NCBI GenBank assembly: GCA_021613335.1
Contig: JAJTWR010000036.1
Location: forward strand, 52,501-116,500
Length of the DNA: 64,000 bases
Source of the DNA: Whitmania pigra
Taxonomy: Eukaryota > Annelida > Clitellata > Hirudinida > Haemopidae
Direction: 5' to 3'
Made by a program: the position numbers and the translations under genes. This document shows positions 48,686 through 59,320 of the stretch, piece by piece (the first letter of the stretch is position 1; each line of letters starts with the position of its first letter). The notes beneath the pieces were generated by a model. That model saw only the letters and a program-made list of their open reading frames with translations. It had not been told where the DNA came from and did no database searches.

Positions 48686-51600
48686 ATGACTTCCACAGCT
48701 CTGGAAATGTTGAATTCTTTACCTGGAAAAGACGAGCTTATATATTACGCTGCATCAGAAGCCGATCACAATGAAATTGGGTTATATCTATTTCAGCTTC
48801 AAATCACTTCTAAAAACCTAAAGCCCGTTATAAAGGTAGATAAGTTATTTTTACAGAAAGAAATGGATTCTTGAGACTTGTTGCTAATTTTCAGATTACG
48901 GTGAGCTTTAAGTACACCATTAACGACATTGTTAGAACTACCGATGTAATATCAAATCTCACGCTCCAAGCAAAACTCACTGAGCAACACTACGAACAAC
49001 ATATCAAGGTGAATATTTTTGCTCCAGAGTCAGAGTTTTTTTAACCTTCGGAATCCAATTCGTTGTATTTAGCTGTGGGTTCATGGAAATGGTTAAATAA
49101 TCACATTTAATTAGCTCAATGACATTAATTGCGATAAGCATAAATTGCTCTGAGCATGGTTCGTTCTACGCTTTCGACAGGCAAAGTATCACCTAATGAG
49201 GGAAATGAACGTTGTCCTCCAGGATGATGGTCTCGTCGTTACTTTGAATTATTTCATCGATGGGGTTAATACAAGTTGTTGAAAATCCAGTTTTTTGCTA
49301 ACATATTACAATCACACAAACCCATCACTGTGAAAAGCATTTGAAACAGGATATCAATTTATTTAACACACTAAACTATTTCAGAGAGCCAACATGCAAA
49401 GTATTTACATGATTCCAAATCATGCTCTTGGTGGATTTGTGCCTTCTGGTTATTATTGCGATTTAATAATTGCCCATCTCATTAAATGTTACATAATTTC
49501 TTATGAATTCTTGAAGTAAATAATTGTCACTATAAGTATTTCCAAGGGCCTTCAAAAATACAAATTTTTTGACTGTTCTTGCTTTGCTTAACCAAATCAT
49601 GTCAAGTGATGTATTGTAAAATGTCGCTTGCTTCAGCTTAGTAGACTTCATCATTTCCCTTACTCTTGAACAAAACGGAGTCTGCAGGAGACTGATTGAA
49701 ATTGGCATCGAGATGTGGGTGCGCCGACCAAACTTTACCTGAGAGTTTACGGAGAGTTGCATGGAGGCTCTGAGCTCACAGATGGCAGCTCCATTGACTC
49801 GAAGCAAGTTAAATTCTTGGCAAGTTTCGATGCCAAGTAACGGTTGTTTTGAGGCATTAGTGAAGTAGAACTTGGTCCTTCCCTTTTGTCTTGTTCGAGG
49901 ATTGATGACTGGAAGAGTCACTGTACCACGAACATTCAGCCCTGTGCCGTCGAACATGCGTATTGTAGATTTGATTGGCTGAAGTGGAATGTTGAGGTGC
50001 ACGATGCTAGACGGCAATAGATTGATAGTCGCTCCACTATGAGCATGAATTGCACTTCCTCTCCAGCTACTACCAGCTTGAACAACCATCTGGAAGACCA
50101 TTTGGATTGTGTTGCTATTCATCAAGGTCGATGTGGTGAACTGGCTTGCTGCGGCACACCGCTGCAAAGTGGTTAGACTTTCCACAGCTTTGACAAGTTC
50201 TTCCAAAAGCGAGACACGCTTGCCTATCTGCCTGATGTTTTCGACTGAGTATCGGTTCTTGCAGTCTTATCTGGATCCAGCGATGATTTTCTGGCAATAA
50301 ATGTTGACTTTTGCTTGATCAAGTGCACATCTTCAATGCTTGACATGACTTGAGATTGCGATACTGACGACTCGGCTGCACGGCATATGTCGATTCAAAA
50401 TAAAGGGTCAATCCTCTTAAGATCCCTGTCTATCAAGAGTTTCGAAAAATGGTATTTGTAAAGTTTTCAGAGTTCTCGACTATAGTGTGGTACGTTTGAC
50501 TTAGTAATGAACCGACTTAGGACTAGGAGCAATCCTATTTCATCATTATCCGGATGGAGCCGAGTTGCCGAGTGGCAAATTCTTCACATATTAATGACTA
50601 TTTTGACCACTCAGAGAAGATATAGCCAAACACATAAAGATCTGGCCGTAATTTATTACGTTAGAAGTTTCAATGTGTTTATGGACGAAGATTCATTTTA
50701 GTGGCCATAAACATATTTTATCTCTATTCTTAAATCCAAACTTTAAACTTGGTAGAGCTCTATCAAAATTTCTCATCTAATACAAAACAACTCGCGAATC
50801 CAGTTAATCTCTGGAGCAAATTGCTAAATGGTCGACAAATTTGCGGCAAACTAGATGCAAGAGTGTAAAACAAAGAAAAAGTAGGAAGCCATGCAAAGGA
50901 TCAGCTATACAATTTGGAATGGGCAGCGATACCAGGCCCTCCATGATCTTGTATTAAAATAAGAAATCAGCTTTTCAGCCTCTTACTTCGCATTGAAATA
51001 AGAATTCAACTCTGCAAGCATCCGTCAAGGTGCGACCCAGAAGACAAAGGAACATTCAACCCCCATTTCCTGATCTTCTTTGGAGATGGTGCAGAAGTTT
51101 CGTGACGTGCAATACATTACTGAGACGAGCTGCAATGATATGCTTTATATAGAAATGTTTCAGAGGTCGTGGTATTGAAACTTTTCAAGATGTGATAGGC
51201 AATTTAAATAAGAAATTTATGACAGTCACCTGCATAGAAGCAAGGCACATTTTGAAATCCTTTGCTGGCCAAATGGGTTACATGCCTGCATATGGCTGTA
51301 ATGGCAACAGTTGTAATGTGTCGTGTTCGAAACCCAGCCTGCACTGCCACAAGCGCCCTTGGGAAGAAGCGCTAAGTAAATGGTTTCAAGAAGTGCCTCT
51401 GACACTATGCATGTGAGGCTATACAAATGAAGTGCAATTACAATTACATTTTAGTTGCTTCGTATATACAGACAGTTTGTCAACTTTGTATTTCAAAATC
51501 TTAGCTTGTTTCCTAACAGCTTTTAATGTCCTTCTCCTGAAATTATTAGCCCGTGTTGGAGGGGTTCCTAAGAACCAAATGAACTTTATTGGTATGGACA

Positions 51601-52876
51601 GCTATTACAACATTTGTCCAGTTTTTTATGTAAGACTTTGTTATATAATGTTATTTAGGTAATAATAAATATTTCTAAAAATATGCATCCCTTTATTTTA
51701 AGACAAACTTGCCCAGAACAAAGTTAAATGTCAATGATACATGGGTAGATGCTGTCACAATAGAAAGGAAAATTTTGGGAAAACATGGCGATGAAATAAA
51801 AAGATATTTCCTCGATGAGTCAGGGTAAGAGAGCTCCCATCTGATAACCGATCTCAAAATAATTACTGTTACCAATGGACAGCATTCCTGTCCAAATCAT
51901 CTCAGTATGCAAAGGACTATAATCAAATAAATAAATAAATAAATAAATAAAAGGACAGCATTCCTGACATAAGGCAGTAACAGGATTGCAGGTCGACCGA
52001 ATGGGTTACATGCCTGCACGCAGCTTAAACGGCAACAGTCATAATGTGTCCTTTGGGAGGAGTGCTATAAAAATGGTTTCAAGAAGCGCCTCTGATGCTA
52101 TATAAATGAAGTACAATTACAATTAGTAATATAATAGCAAGTTGTAATGTGTTGCCTTTGCAACCCAACCAGCACTTCAATTAGCACCCTCCCAGTGGTA
52201 ACTACATAAATGTTAGAACAATTAAAGTAAAGTCTTCCATGTCCCATTTGAATACAAAAGAGCTAAATACAAAAATGTTTCCTAATTATAATTCATTTTA
52301 GAAACTTGCTGATGGTAATGAAATTTGAAGAAGAATTATATGGGATAGCACCAGGAGTTAAGCACACAAAGCCCAGTATATTTTCCTACATTTAAGTACA
52401 AATGTCACTGTGAATCCATGTGATTGTTTTTTTTTTTAAGTATTACGCAGCTTTTTTGAAGACCACAAGATCCGGAAAAAGTTTGATTGGGAGAAAGATC
52501 TGGAGATGATGTCAAAGTTTCAATACTTGAAGGTTATCAAGAAATTTCCATTTTGCCCTTGCAGCATGTAAGTTGAGCTAGCCCATCTGGCAGATCTTAT
52601 TAGAATAATATACTTCAGATTTTATCTAATGAAGACATGCAAAATTTATTTATTGGGTATTCAATCAATGTGCAGGAGAAAAACAAAGGTGAGCTATTGA
52701 AATATTGCTATAAGAATCCATATTGGAAAAGCATCATAGCCGACTTTCTGCAGCAACTACTCATAGACAAGCCTACAGATGCTCTGAGCTACACAGCCAA
52801 CTATTTCAATAATTTTGCCTCTAGTATCTCTGAAGGATCCCAGAAATCCTTTGACCGCTCAAAAAAAGGGTCATAA
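48686..52876 (+). CDS. CATIP: CATIP-like (ciliogenesis-associated TTC17-interacting protein)
   Basis: Nine exons: 48686-48835, 48895-49008, 49181-49264, 49385-49448, 51520-51629, 51703-51824, 52302-52375, 52441-52532 and 52619-52876 (stop TAA); 355 residues, near the human length (387), with all phases matching. The segments EQHYEQHIKAKYHLMREMNV, VVLQDDGLVVTLNYFIDG, FNVLLLKLLARVGG and FDWEKDLEMMSKF fit the CATIP pattern as I remember it. The C-terminus WKSIIADFLQQLLIDKPTDA then LSYTANYFNNFA is the RIIa-like dimerisation/docking helix pair. CATIP interacts with TTC17 and promotes actin polymerisation needed for ciliogenesis; it is cytoplasmic. If exons 1-3 alone are read without splicing the frame stops at 49282, so exon 4 (49385-49448) is needed to join the halves. 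Intron 4 (2.07 kb) is largely transposable elements. AATAAA is at 52962-52967. The family call is from memory of the pattern, hence the reduced confidence. Confidence 0.75.
49463..50480 (-). mobile_element. Ty3/gypsy-like retrotransposon remnant: zinc knuckle and retropepsin
   Basis: On the minus strand, 50297-50115 has a CCHC knuckle (CQSCGKSNHFAAVC) and the frame 50206-49463 a retropepsin-like domain: the active-site position reads HAHSGATINLLP where D-S/T-G-A is expected, with a second signature LLGIETCQEFNLL. Knuckle and protease lie in different frames. Reverse transcriptase, integrase and LTRs are not present, so this is a fragment, dead by active-site loss. It fills half of CATIP intron 4, antisense to the gene. 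Confidence 0.8.
51266..51450 (+). mobile_element. tRNA-derived SINE, full-length-looking copy
   Basis: Internal pol III promoter elements are visible: A-box-like TGGCCAAATGGG at 51266-51277 and B-box-like GTTCGAAACCC, about 60 bp apart. The 3' part (GTGCCTCTGACACTATGCAT then GTGAGGCTATACAAAT) matches the LINE 3' end at 15308-15346, and the copy ends in short AATTAC repeats. It lies in CATIP intron 4. Confidence 0.75.
51877..51966 (+). mobile_element. 62-bp retroposon end flanked by a perfect 14-bp target duplication
   Basis: GGACAGCATTCCTG occurs at 51877-51890 and again at 51953-51966. Between them are 62 bp ending in about six AAAT repeats (51924-51952). This is the hallmark of a strongly 5'-truncated, target-primed retroposon insertion. 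It lies in CATIP intron 6. Confidence 0.85.
51993..52127 (+). mobile_element. SINE copy with internal deletion
   Basis: Same family as 51266-51450: GAATGGGTTACATGCCTGCA near the start, AATGTGTC in the middle, then GGTTTCAAGAAGCGCCTCTG and the ACAATTACAATTA tail. About 35 bp including the B box are missing between AATGTGTC and TTTGGGAG. Confidence 0.75.
52139..52210 (+). mobile_element. SINE fragment
   Basis: AAGTTGTAATGTGTTGCCTT and the following AACCCAACCAGCACTTC match the central part of the SINE at 51266-51450 (around its B box). Only the middle is preserved. Confidence 0.55.
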
Positions 52877-53213
52877 AATCTATTTAAGACATTTCACTTA
52901 TTCATTATATGATTTCTTAAGTATTAAGATATGTATAAATTTTGTAAATAACGGTTTTTCAAATAAAAGTATGATGATAAAAAAATTAATGCAGCGGCTT
53001 TGCTCCTAATTTGCAAGATCAACCTAGATAATTAGAAGGAAATGAAAATTATTGTGTTGCTAAATAATATAATCAAATGTATTTGAATACTACGGTGACA
53101 TTTAAACTCAATCAAATATTAGCTGCAATTCATCGAGGATTTTCAGTAAAACCATCCAAAAACATTTGACAAATCACCAAATTTTAATACAGAAATGTGA
53201 AGTAAATCATTTA
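52877..53213. other. Convergent 3' region between CATIP and the methyltransferase
   Basis: CATIP AATAAA at 52962-52967. On the minus strand an AATAAA overlaps the methyltransferase stop codon. Nothing else seen. Confidence 0.5.
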
Positions 53214-54278
53214 TTATTTTCTAACAAATTTGTAGAGTTTGGCACCACTGAATTTAGAAGAATCTTCTAGGTACACTTCTTCCCAGGCCAAGTTTAACTT
53301 CTCAGCCTGTTCAAGCAGCAGAGTTGTAGTGTGACGTGATCTTTCCACATAACTCAAAAGGAAGCAAGACCCCTCCTAAAAGTGCATTAACTTTTGCAAA
53401 CAAGGCTATAGCTCTCATTCATCAGGTTGTTCTAACATATCATGTTAACTGACTTCTTACCTGATGATCAAGAAGCTCTGAAACAGTTTCAATAAGCAAA
53501 GCAACAGATGCTGGCCAAAAGACCACATCAGCACCGAGTATGAGATTAAAACTGTCTCCATAATCCTTCACAAATTCCTCCATATTATCTTTGCCCCAGC
53601 TTAACTTCTTGCATATGGGTTTTCCTGCAGTCAATGTTGATGTGAAAGCTCGAGGATAACTGCTCATTTTGGCTAATGCAATACTACCTCCTTTTGGGAA
53701 ATTTTCCAAGACATTCCTTTCTAGAAGATCAAGAATATGTTGATTGTTGTCAGTGAGAATTACTGTTGAGGGATCATCTGCCAACTTTGAGGCAATTATG
53801 CCAGCTAACCCAACACCTGCACCAAGCTCTAAAATTTTTTTGGTTCCTTCGCAATAACATTTATTTTCAAGCAGAAATTCAGCCAGGGCCTGAAGTCGCA
53901 TTTAAGACATATTACATCAACAAGTCAACTAGCAAGAATTAAGAAAATATACTTACACGAGAAGCTGGCCATATAATTTGCCCGGTAAGATCGAAATCAG
54001 CTACATTGAAATAAATGTATATAAGAATGCATACTGCGAATTCTAAATCAGCTTAGCAGAATGAACAACGTATTACTCGTAGCTGAATCATGAAGTGCAT
54101 TGATATGAAGTTCCAAATCTTTAACCAGGACGCGCCTCACTTCATAGCTGTCAATAACAAAAAATTAATATCATGTTTGACTTAGCGATATTGAAAAGTG
54201 AAAACAATTAAAATTTCATATTTGGCACCTTGTATTAAAAAACAAGTCATTCAGATCAATAACTTCATCCATACCCAT
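53214..54278 (-). CDS. METTL21-type (seven-beta-strand) SAM-dependent methyltransferase
   Basis: Five exons on the complement: 54278-54229, 54147-54077, 54000-53957, 53889-53461 and 53375-53214 (stop TAA); 251 residues with matching phases. The order of motifs is that of the METTL21/EEF2KMT lysine methyltransferase group: TGQIIWPASRALAEFLL just upstream of the SAM-binding site, motif I ILELGAGVGLAGI (74-86), the acidic motif ILTDNN, and the post-motif strand LILGADVVFWPASVALLI. The position of the DxxY signature reads GADVVF, so the exact subgroup and substrate are unclear. These enzymes are cytosolic or mitochondrial and modify protein lysines in most characterised cases. It lies tail to tail with CATIP and about 0.7 kb downstream of PCGF6 on the same strand. 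It could instead be one of the METTL22/23/25-like branches. Confidence 0.85.
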
Positions 54279-55004
54279 TCAGTCAAAGAACCACGCTAGT
54301 AAAATATATAATTTTAGCTTAAACGATAACCTGACCACAGAAGCAATAAATATATTCTGACAGTTTCATTAAATGTAACTAATTTAAAATTATTTTATTA
54401 ATATCATTACGCACTCTTAAATTTTCAAATAAGATTTCTTGCGACATTAGCAAATCTAGTTTTTGCGAGTTTAAACGGGTATAACGGTTATAGTACAAAG
54501 CTATGCCTCCGAATAGCATTTAATGCCGAAAAACGAGCAACCAAGCATTGCTGAAAGCAATTAGATGCTCCCAATTCCCACGTAAACGTCCAATTCACAC
54601 TCCTCACGACTCAAGATCATATTCCCATAAATCCATATGGCAGCTCAAAGTACTGGGTGTTTTTGTGCCATAAATAACTTCGCTGCCCTAAATTTTCCCC
54701 AAAATTTTGAAGTGAGTAGAGCAACCACCAATAAATAAAATAATAAACTACACTCTGAACTCCGACACTCCGAACGCAACAATGGTCTGCGACCGCTGTC
54801 CGAAACCACCAGGCAGCTATACAACCCATCACCACATTTTAGTATGCTGTGACAATACTCTGGCAATACACCCACCCAAGACATCCCAGTAAAGTCATTA
54901 ATTTGCCATTGATGCATCATATTCACATAAATTAAATAATAACTGCAGTCATACATATCATATTCTGAACAAATAAAATCAGCATCTTAGAGAACCAATT
55001 TTTA
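54279..55004. other. Spacer between PCGF6 3' end and the methyltransferase start
   Basis: Contains the PCGF6 3'UTR and probably the methyltransferase promoter. The overlapping minus-strand frames at 54617-54956 have no domain. Confidence 0.45.
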
Positions 55005-57070
55005 TCATGAGTCACAATTTTCCATATTGAAGTAATCTTTCAAAGGCATGATGGCGTATGACAATGACAGAAAGTTTTCCTAAAAAATAAGAAACACTAA
55101 TTTAAAAAAAAAAAAGTTAAAACCACGTTGACAAGAACCAACTCACAAGAACATCTCCATTAGAGAAAATATTCCAAAGCTTCTCAATACCCAATAATGG
55201 ATTAATTAGGTAACCACCAACAAAGAAAATGACCTGAATGAATCAAACATGAGTGACTGCACTGCAATAGAAGTCCAAATCTATGACTCACTTGAGTCTC
55301 TGGAGGTATCTTCAGCCTCTCTTCAAGAAAAGTTTGGGCATCTTTCATTGTCGATGATATTGGGAGACTAAAGTAGGCTTTGAGAGGAGGCTGGCAATTT
55401 GTAATTATTATTATCACAACCATCAAAACCATCATAATAAATCTGGTCCGACCTTTGTGGCAAAATTTTCAGTGCAACACCTTTGGGAATACAAACACAA
55501 TATTATGTGATAATAATTATATATAATAATTTATTCATCAATCTATAAAATATATATCAATAAATAAAAACTTATTAAGCAAAAGTTGAAAATCTACCAA
55601 ATGATACATTACATTTGATCTTATCCTAAGGGATAAAACTAGAGAAACTACTTTAGCCACCTGCAAATTATTTCTAGGAATATAGAATTTGATCCAATTC
55701 AAAATGTAAACCCTTATTGGAAATGTTAACCAATCTTATGTTTCCAAGAATTGTCCAATAAAAAAACAAACACACCCAAGTAGATTGATCTCAAAGCCCA
55801 CATGGATGTCCTTCGGTTCTGACTTAATGTCTTTAGAAAGTTGTTTTTTTGAAATCTTTTTATGTTGTAAAAATTGTGTTGCTACATGGACATCATTTTG
55901 TTTTTCAGCTTTACAATGAAATCAGATGTTTAAATCAACATTAAGATACTCCTAAACCTCATTTGATTTGACAAATATTTCAGACCTTTTATGCTTGTAA
56001 GATCAGGAGATTGCATTTTTGCTATAAATGACTGTTCTCGTGACTTTTCCTCTAAAAAGTAGTTACAATAATAGACGAACACATAAAATAAATTTGGTGT
56101 CTTCTTAACAAACCAAACCTTTTTCGACGCCAGGTAAGAGTTTGTAAAGGAGATCTTGAATTATGGAATCACTTCTAGAAATATTACAAATATGTTTGGT
56201 TGCAATTAAATTTGATTAATATATAAGAAAACTATTTAATAAAAACAATTTTAATGCAAGCTGATAAAATAAATTAGGACTTCAAATTAGTAAAGTGTTA
56301 GTCAAAATGTGTAAACAATATCATCGTAAAATATCATTTAACCTGAGATTAACAAGCGGATCGGTAGGGTGGATGAGAATATTACACTTTGGGCAATTGA
56401 GGTTAAAAGTGAAATGCTTTACAATGCAACTCTTGCAAACTGCAAAAGATACTAACAGAATTATTATCTAAACCTTTTTTCTGATTAACCTAGCTGTCAT
56501 GTTAGAAATCCTGCTCATTTTAAGCCTTAGAAAGAAATCAAGAGCAAATGCATTAAATAAAACCAAATATATTCCCTAAAAAAAACATAAATACTAACAA
56601 GTATGTAAACATTCTGTAATGGTTGTTGCTTTATACAAATAACCGTTGCAGATTGAACATTTGAAGCATTCACTTATTGATGATGAGCACACTTTCACAA
56701 CTGGTTCCTCCCCAACAGAGTCAGATAATGCTTTTATCATCTTCAATCTTCTTTTCAACTTCAAATTGATTAATAAATTATCCAACTAAATGATCAAATA
56801 AACTTTTAAAATGGAAATATTTTTGATGGTTACCTTTGCTGACAATATTTTATTTGAGGTCCAAATCTGAGATTTGCCATTTGTTTTGTTGGTCGACTTG
56901 GGAGACTTTCTTGGAGCTTGCATTCGATTATTTTCGTTAAAATCAAAACTATTTGACGACGTCCGCTTATTCTTCGATGAGATGATGTTTGAACCGGTAA
57001 GAGACTTGTGTGTCGCCTTACCATGCCTTTTAAAATTTTGTAGACGCTTTTCTGACGGAACAGGTGACAT
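55005..57070 (-). CDS. PCGF6: Polycomb group RING finger protein 6
   Basis: Ten exons on the complement: 57070-56834, 56785-56599, 56439-56343, 56174-56119, 56051-55986, 55908-55776, 55480-55453, 55390-55292, 55233-55147 and 55079-55005 (stop TGA); 354 residues (human PCGF6 is 350). The first exon encodes a basic Ser/Lys/Asn-rich tail. The RING is C122-S-I-C125, C138, H140, C143, C146, C157, C160, with [18 protein letters not shown] then KSCIVKHF, closest to PCGF6 in memory. A C-terminal RAWUL (ubiquitin-like) domain covers [19 protein letters not shown] through the last exon. PCGF6 pairs with RING1/2 in the variant PRC1.6 complex that monoubiquitinates H2A and silences germline genes. The seventh exon is only 28 nt; it is placed because it alone links phase 2 to phase 0 between the hinge and RAWUL. 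Start: first ATG, before a long in-frame basic exon. Confidence 0.9.
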
Positions 57071-57758
57071 ATCAAAACCAGTTCCAAATACTCCACCCTA
57101 TATTAATCTCTTGAACGAGCGCTAGGTATAGTTGAGTGTTTATTACGCCGGCGCAGTCAATCAGTTAATAATATTACTACGGTAAATAAATCTTTTTTAA
57201 CAAACGAAAATAATTTACGGGTATAAAATTTAAAAATAATCTCTATTTACGGAGAAAAATACTTATTAGAAACCTCAGTTCGAACCTAACACCGGAAGTC
57301 AACGAGAATAATCGAAAAACTCAAGAAAACGCTGCTCGCTAACTGACATATGAATTACCGAATTATATGAGAAATATAAGTTTGAAAATTAGTTGTATAA
57401 AGTAACGTTATGTTAATTCAATATAAAGTCTTAATTAGAAGTATTAAGGGAGAAATCTCAATATTGCTTTTATCCGAGTTATAAACCTCTAAAAACAGAT
57501 TTTTAGACATCTACTTGTATGTGGGAAGGCATTCGATAATTTAGGTATTTGAAAAGCGACTTTGGGGATGATGCACATTATTTATCCCTCGTTCTCAGTT
57601 TAATAATTTTTAAATTGACAACCAAATAACCACCAAGATTAATAAGTTTGCCCCTTGCTAGCAATATCTTATTTGCGCACATTTTATAGGTTTTTTGCCT
57701 GAGGTTTTATTTTTATGACAAAAGTAATAGAAGAAATTTGTTTACCAGGTCCTTCGAG
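57071..57758. other. Upstream region of PCGF6
   Basis: AT-rich, presumably the PCGF6 promoter in the first few hundred bases. No gene or repeat recognised. Confidence 0.4.
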
Positions 57759-57922
57759 CAGGGCCGGATTTATCTGTAGGGAGTTCCCGGTGCAGTCTGG
57801 TTGATGGTGACCTGCAAACCATCTTCTACCTTTTCCCCTCACAACCTGACAATCAAAGATAAGGGGTTTTTTTTGGTTGGCGGAGACATACATCCAGGAT
57901 TATATGCCTAAATCCGGGACTG
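57759..57922. mobile_element. hAT-type MITE with 8-bp target duplication, 164 bp
   Basis: The left terminus CAGGGCCGGATTTA and the reverse complement of the right terminus (CAGTCCCGGATTTA) match at 12 of 14 positions. Flanking octamers CCTTCGAG (57751-57758) and CCTTCAAA (57923-57930) match at 6 of 8. The right end ATGCCTAAATCCGGGACTG is nearly identical to that of the element at 48261-48422, so they are one family. Confidence 0.75.
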
Positions 57923-58235
57923 CCTTCAAAAGTTTATATAAGTCGGAATTTACAAATTATTTCGAAAAACATAATAATCTATGTATTCCATGATAGATAC
58001 GTTGGAAAGATACTATTCTTATAGTCTGTAAATATTTTTCCTTTTTAAAAAATATTTGTTTAAGCGTTATACTAAACTTTAAGATATCCACATTATCTTA
58101 TGAAGAGTAACTGATAGTTTGACCGCTTTGCAATGTATGGAAGTGACAGTTTTCCATAACATATTTGACACCACGGCAGGTGTTTATTTTCTAAAACGAA
58201 GGGATCTTCACCCCGCGATAATTGCATTTTCACTG

Positions 58236-59010
58236 CAGTGGAGGAGTCAAGGTTGGGGCGGGGAGGGTCATGGCCTCCGCGATTTTTTTAAATTTAAGAA
58301 AGTTTTTTTTTAATTATTTTAGTCGAAAATTGTAGTAGCTGTACTCAGGGGTGTACCAGCTGTTCTTGCTGCCCGCCCCTTGACCTTTAATAATCCGTTA
58401 ATCTTCCAAATTTCGAAAAGCTCTCAAATATTTATTTTAGGGAACTACAATCAAATTAAAAATTTTCAGCGCTTTTCTTTCCGCAAAGTTTTTTTTATAA
58501 CAGTCTTAAAATTCAGTCTATCGGCAAGTTCCCTCTCTAGAAAGGACTGCCGAGTCTTTAAGCCTTGTCTGGCTCAAATGATCGAAGGTGGTTTTTTATT
58601 AGCTTAAGTTTGGAGAATGAGCTCTCACAACTAGCAACACTAATAGCTTGGGTTAGGAAGATACGCGGCAGGATCACAACATTAGGGGCAGAATCCCCAA
58701 GATGGAAGCTCAAAAGTTGAAGGAACCTATCGATGTCATCGATTCCCGAATCTTCCATAAAACACTTCAATTTCCTCCTTTTGTCAAAGAACTCCTCTTT
58801 CTACATGTTTTTACCGAGTACGCCAGGCTGACAATAATAAGAATAATAAGAATAATAAGAATAATAATAATAAGAATAATAAGAATAATAATAAGAAGAA
58901 TAATAATAATAATAATAATAATAAGAAGAATAATAATAATAAGAAGAATAATAATAATAATAAGAAGAATAATAATAATAATAATAATAATATAATAATA
59001 ATAATAATAA

Positions 59011-59052
<42 letters not shown>

Positions 59053-59053
59053 G

Positions 59054-59091
<38 letters not shown>

Positions 59092-59094
59092 GAA

Positions 59095-59134
<40 letters not shown>

Positions 59135-59222
59135 TAATAATAAGAAGAATAATAATAATAATAATAATAATATAATAATAATAATATAATAATAATAATA
59201 ATAATAATAATAAGAATAATAA

Positions 59223-59274
<52 letters not shown>

Positions 59275-59289
59275 CCTAATAATAATAAT

Positions 59290-59320
<31 letters not shown>

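Noticed and set aside
48686..49282. A separate 121-residue gene made of three exons
   Set aside because: Skipping the donor at 49265 gives this reading, but the exon at 49385-49448 joins in frame and links it to the RIIa-type 3' half with the residue order expected of CATIP.
51086..51262. Candidate extra CATIP exon (contains VQYITETSCNDMLYIEMFQ and a second frame IETFQDVIGNLNKKF)
   Set aside because: The two parts are in different frames without a usable intron between them, and exons 49385-49448 and 51520-51629 already join in phase. Left out, though a frameshifted relic is possible.
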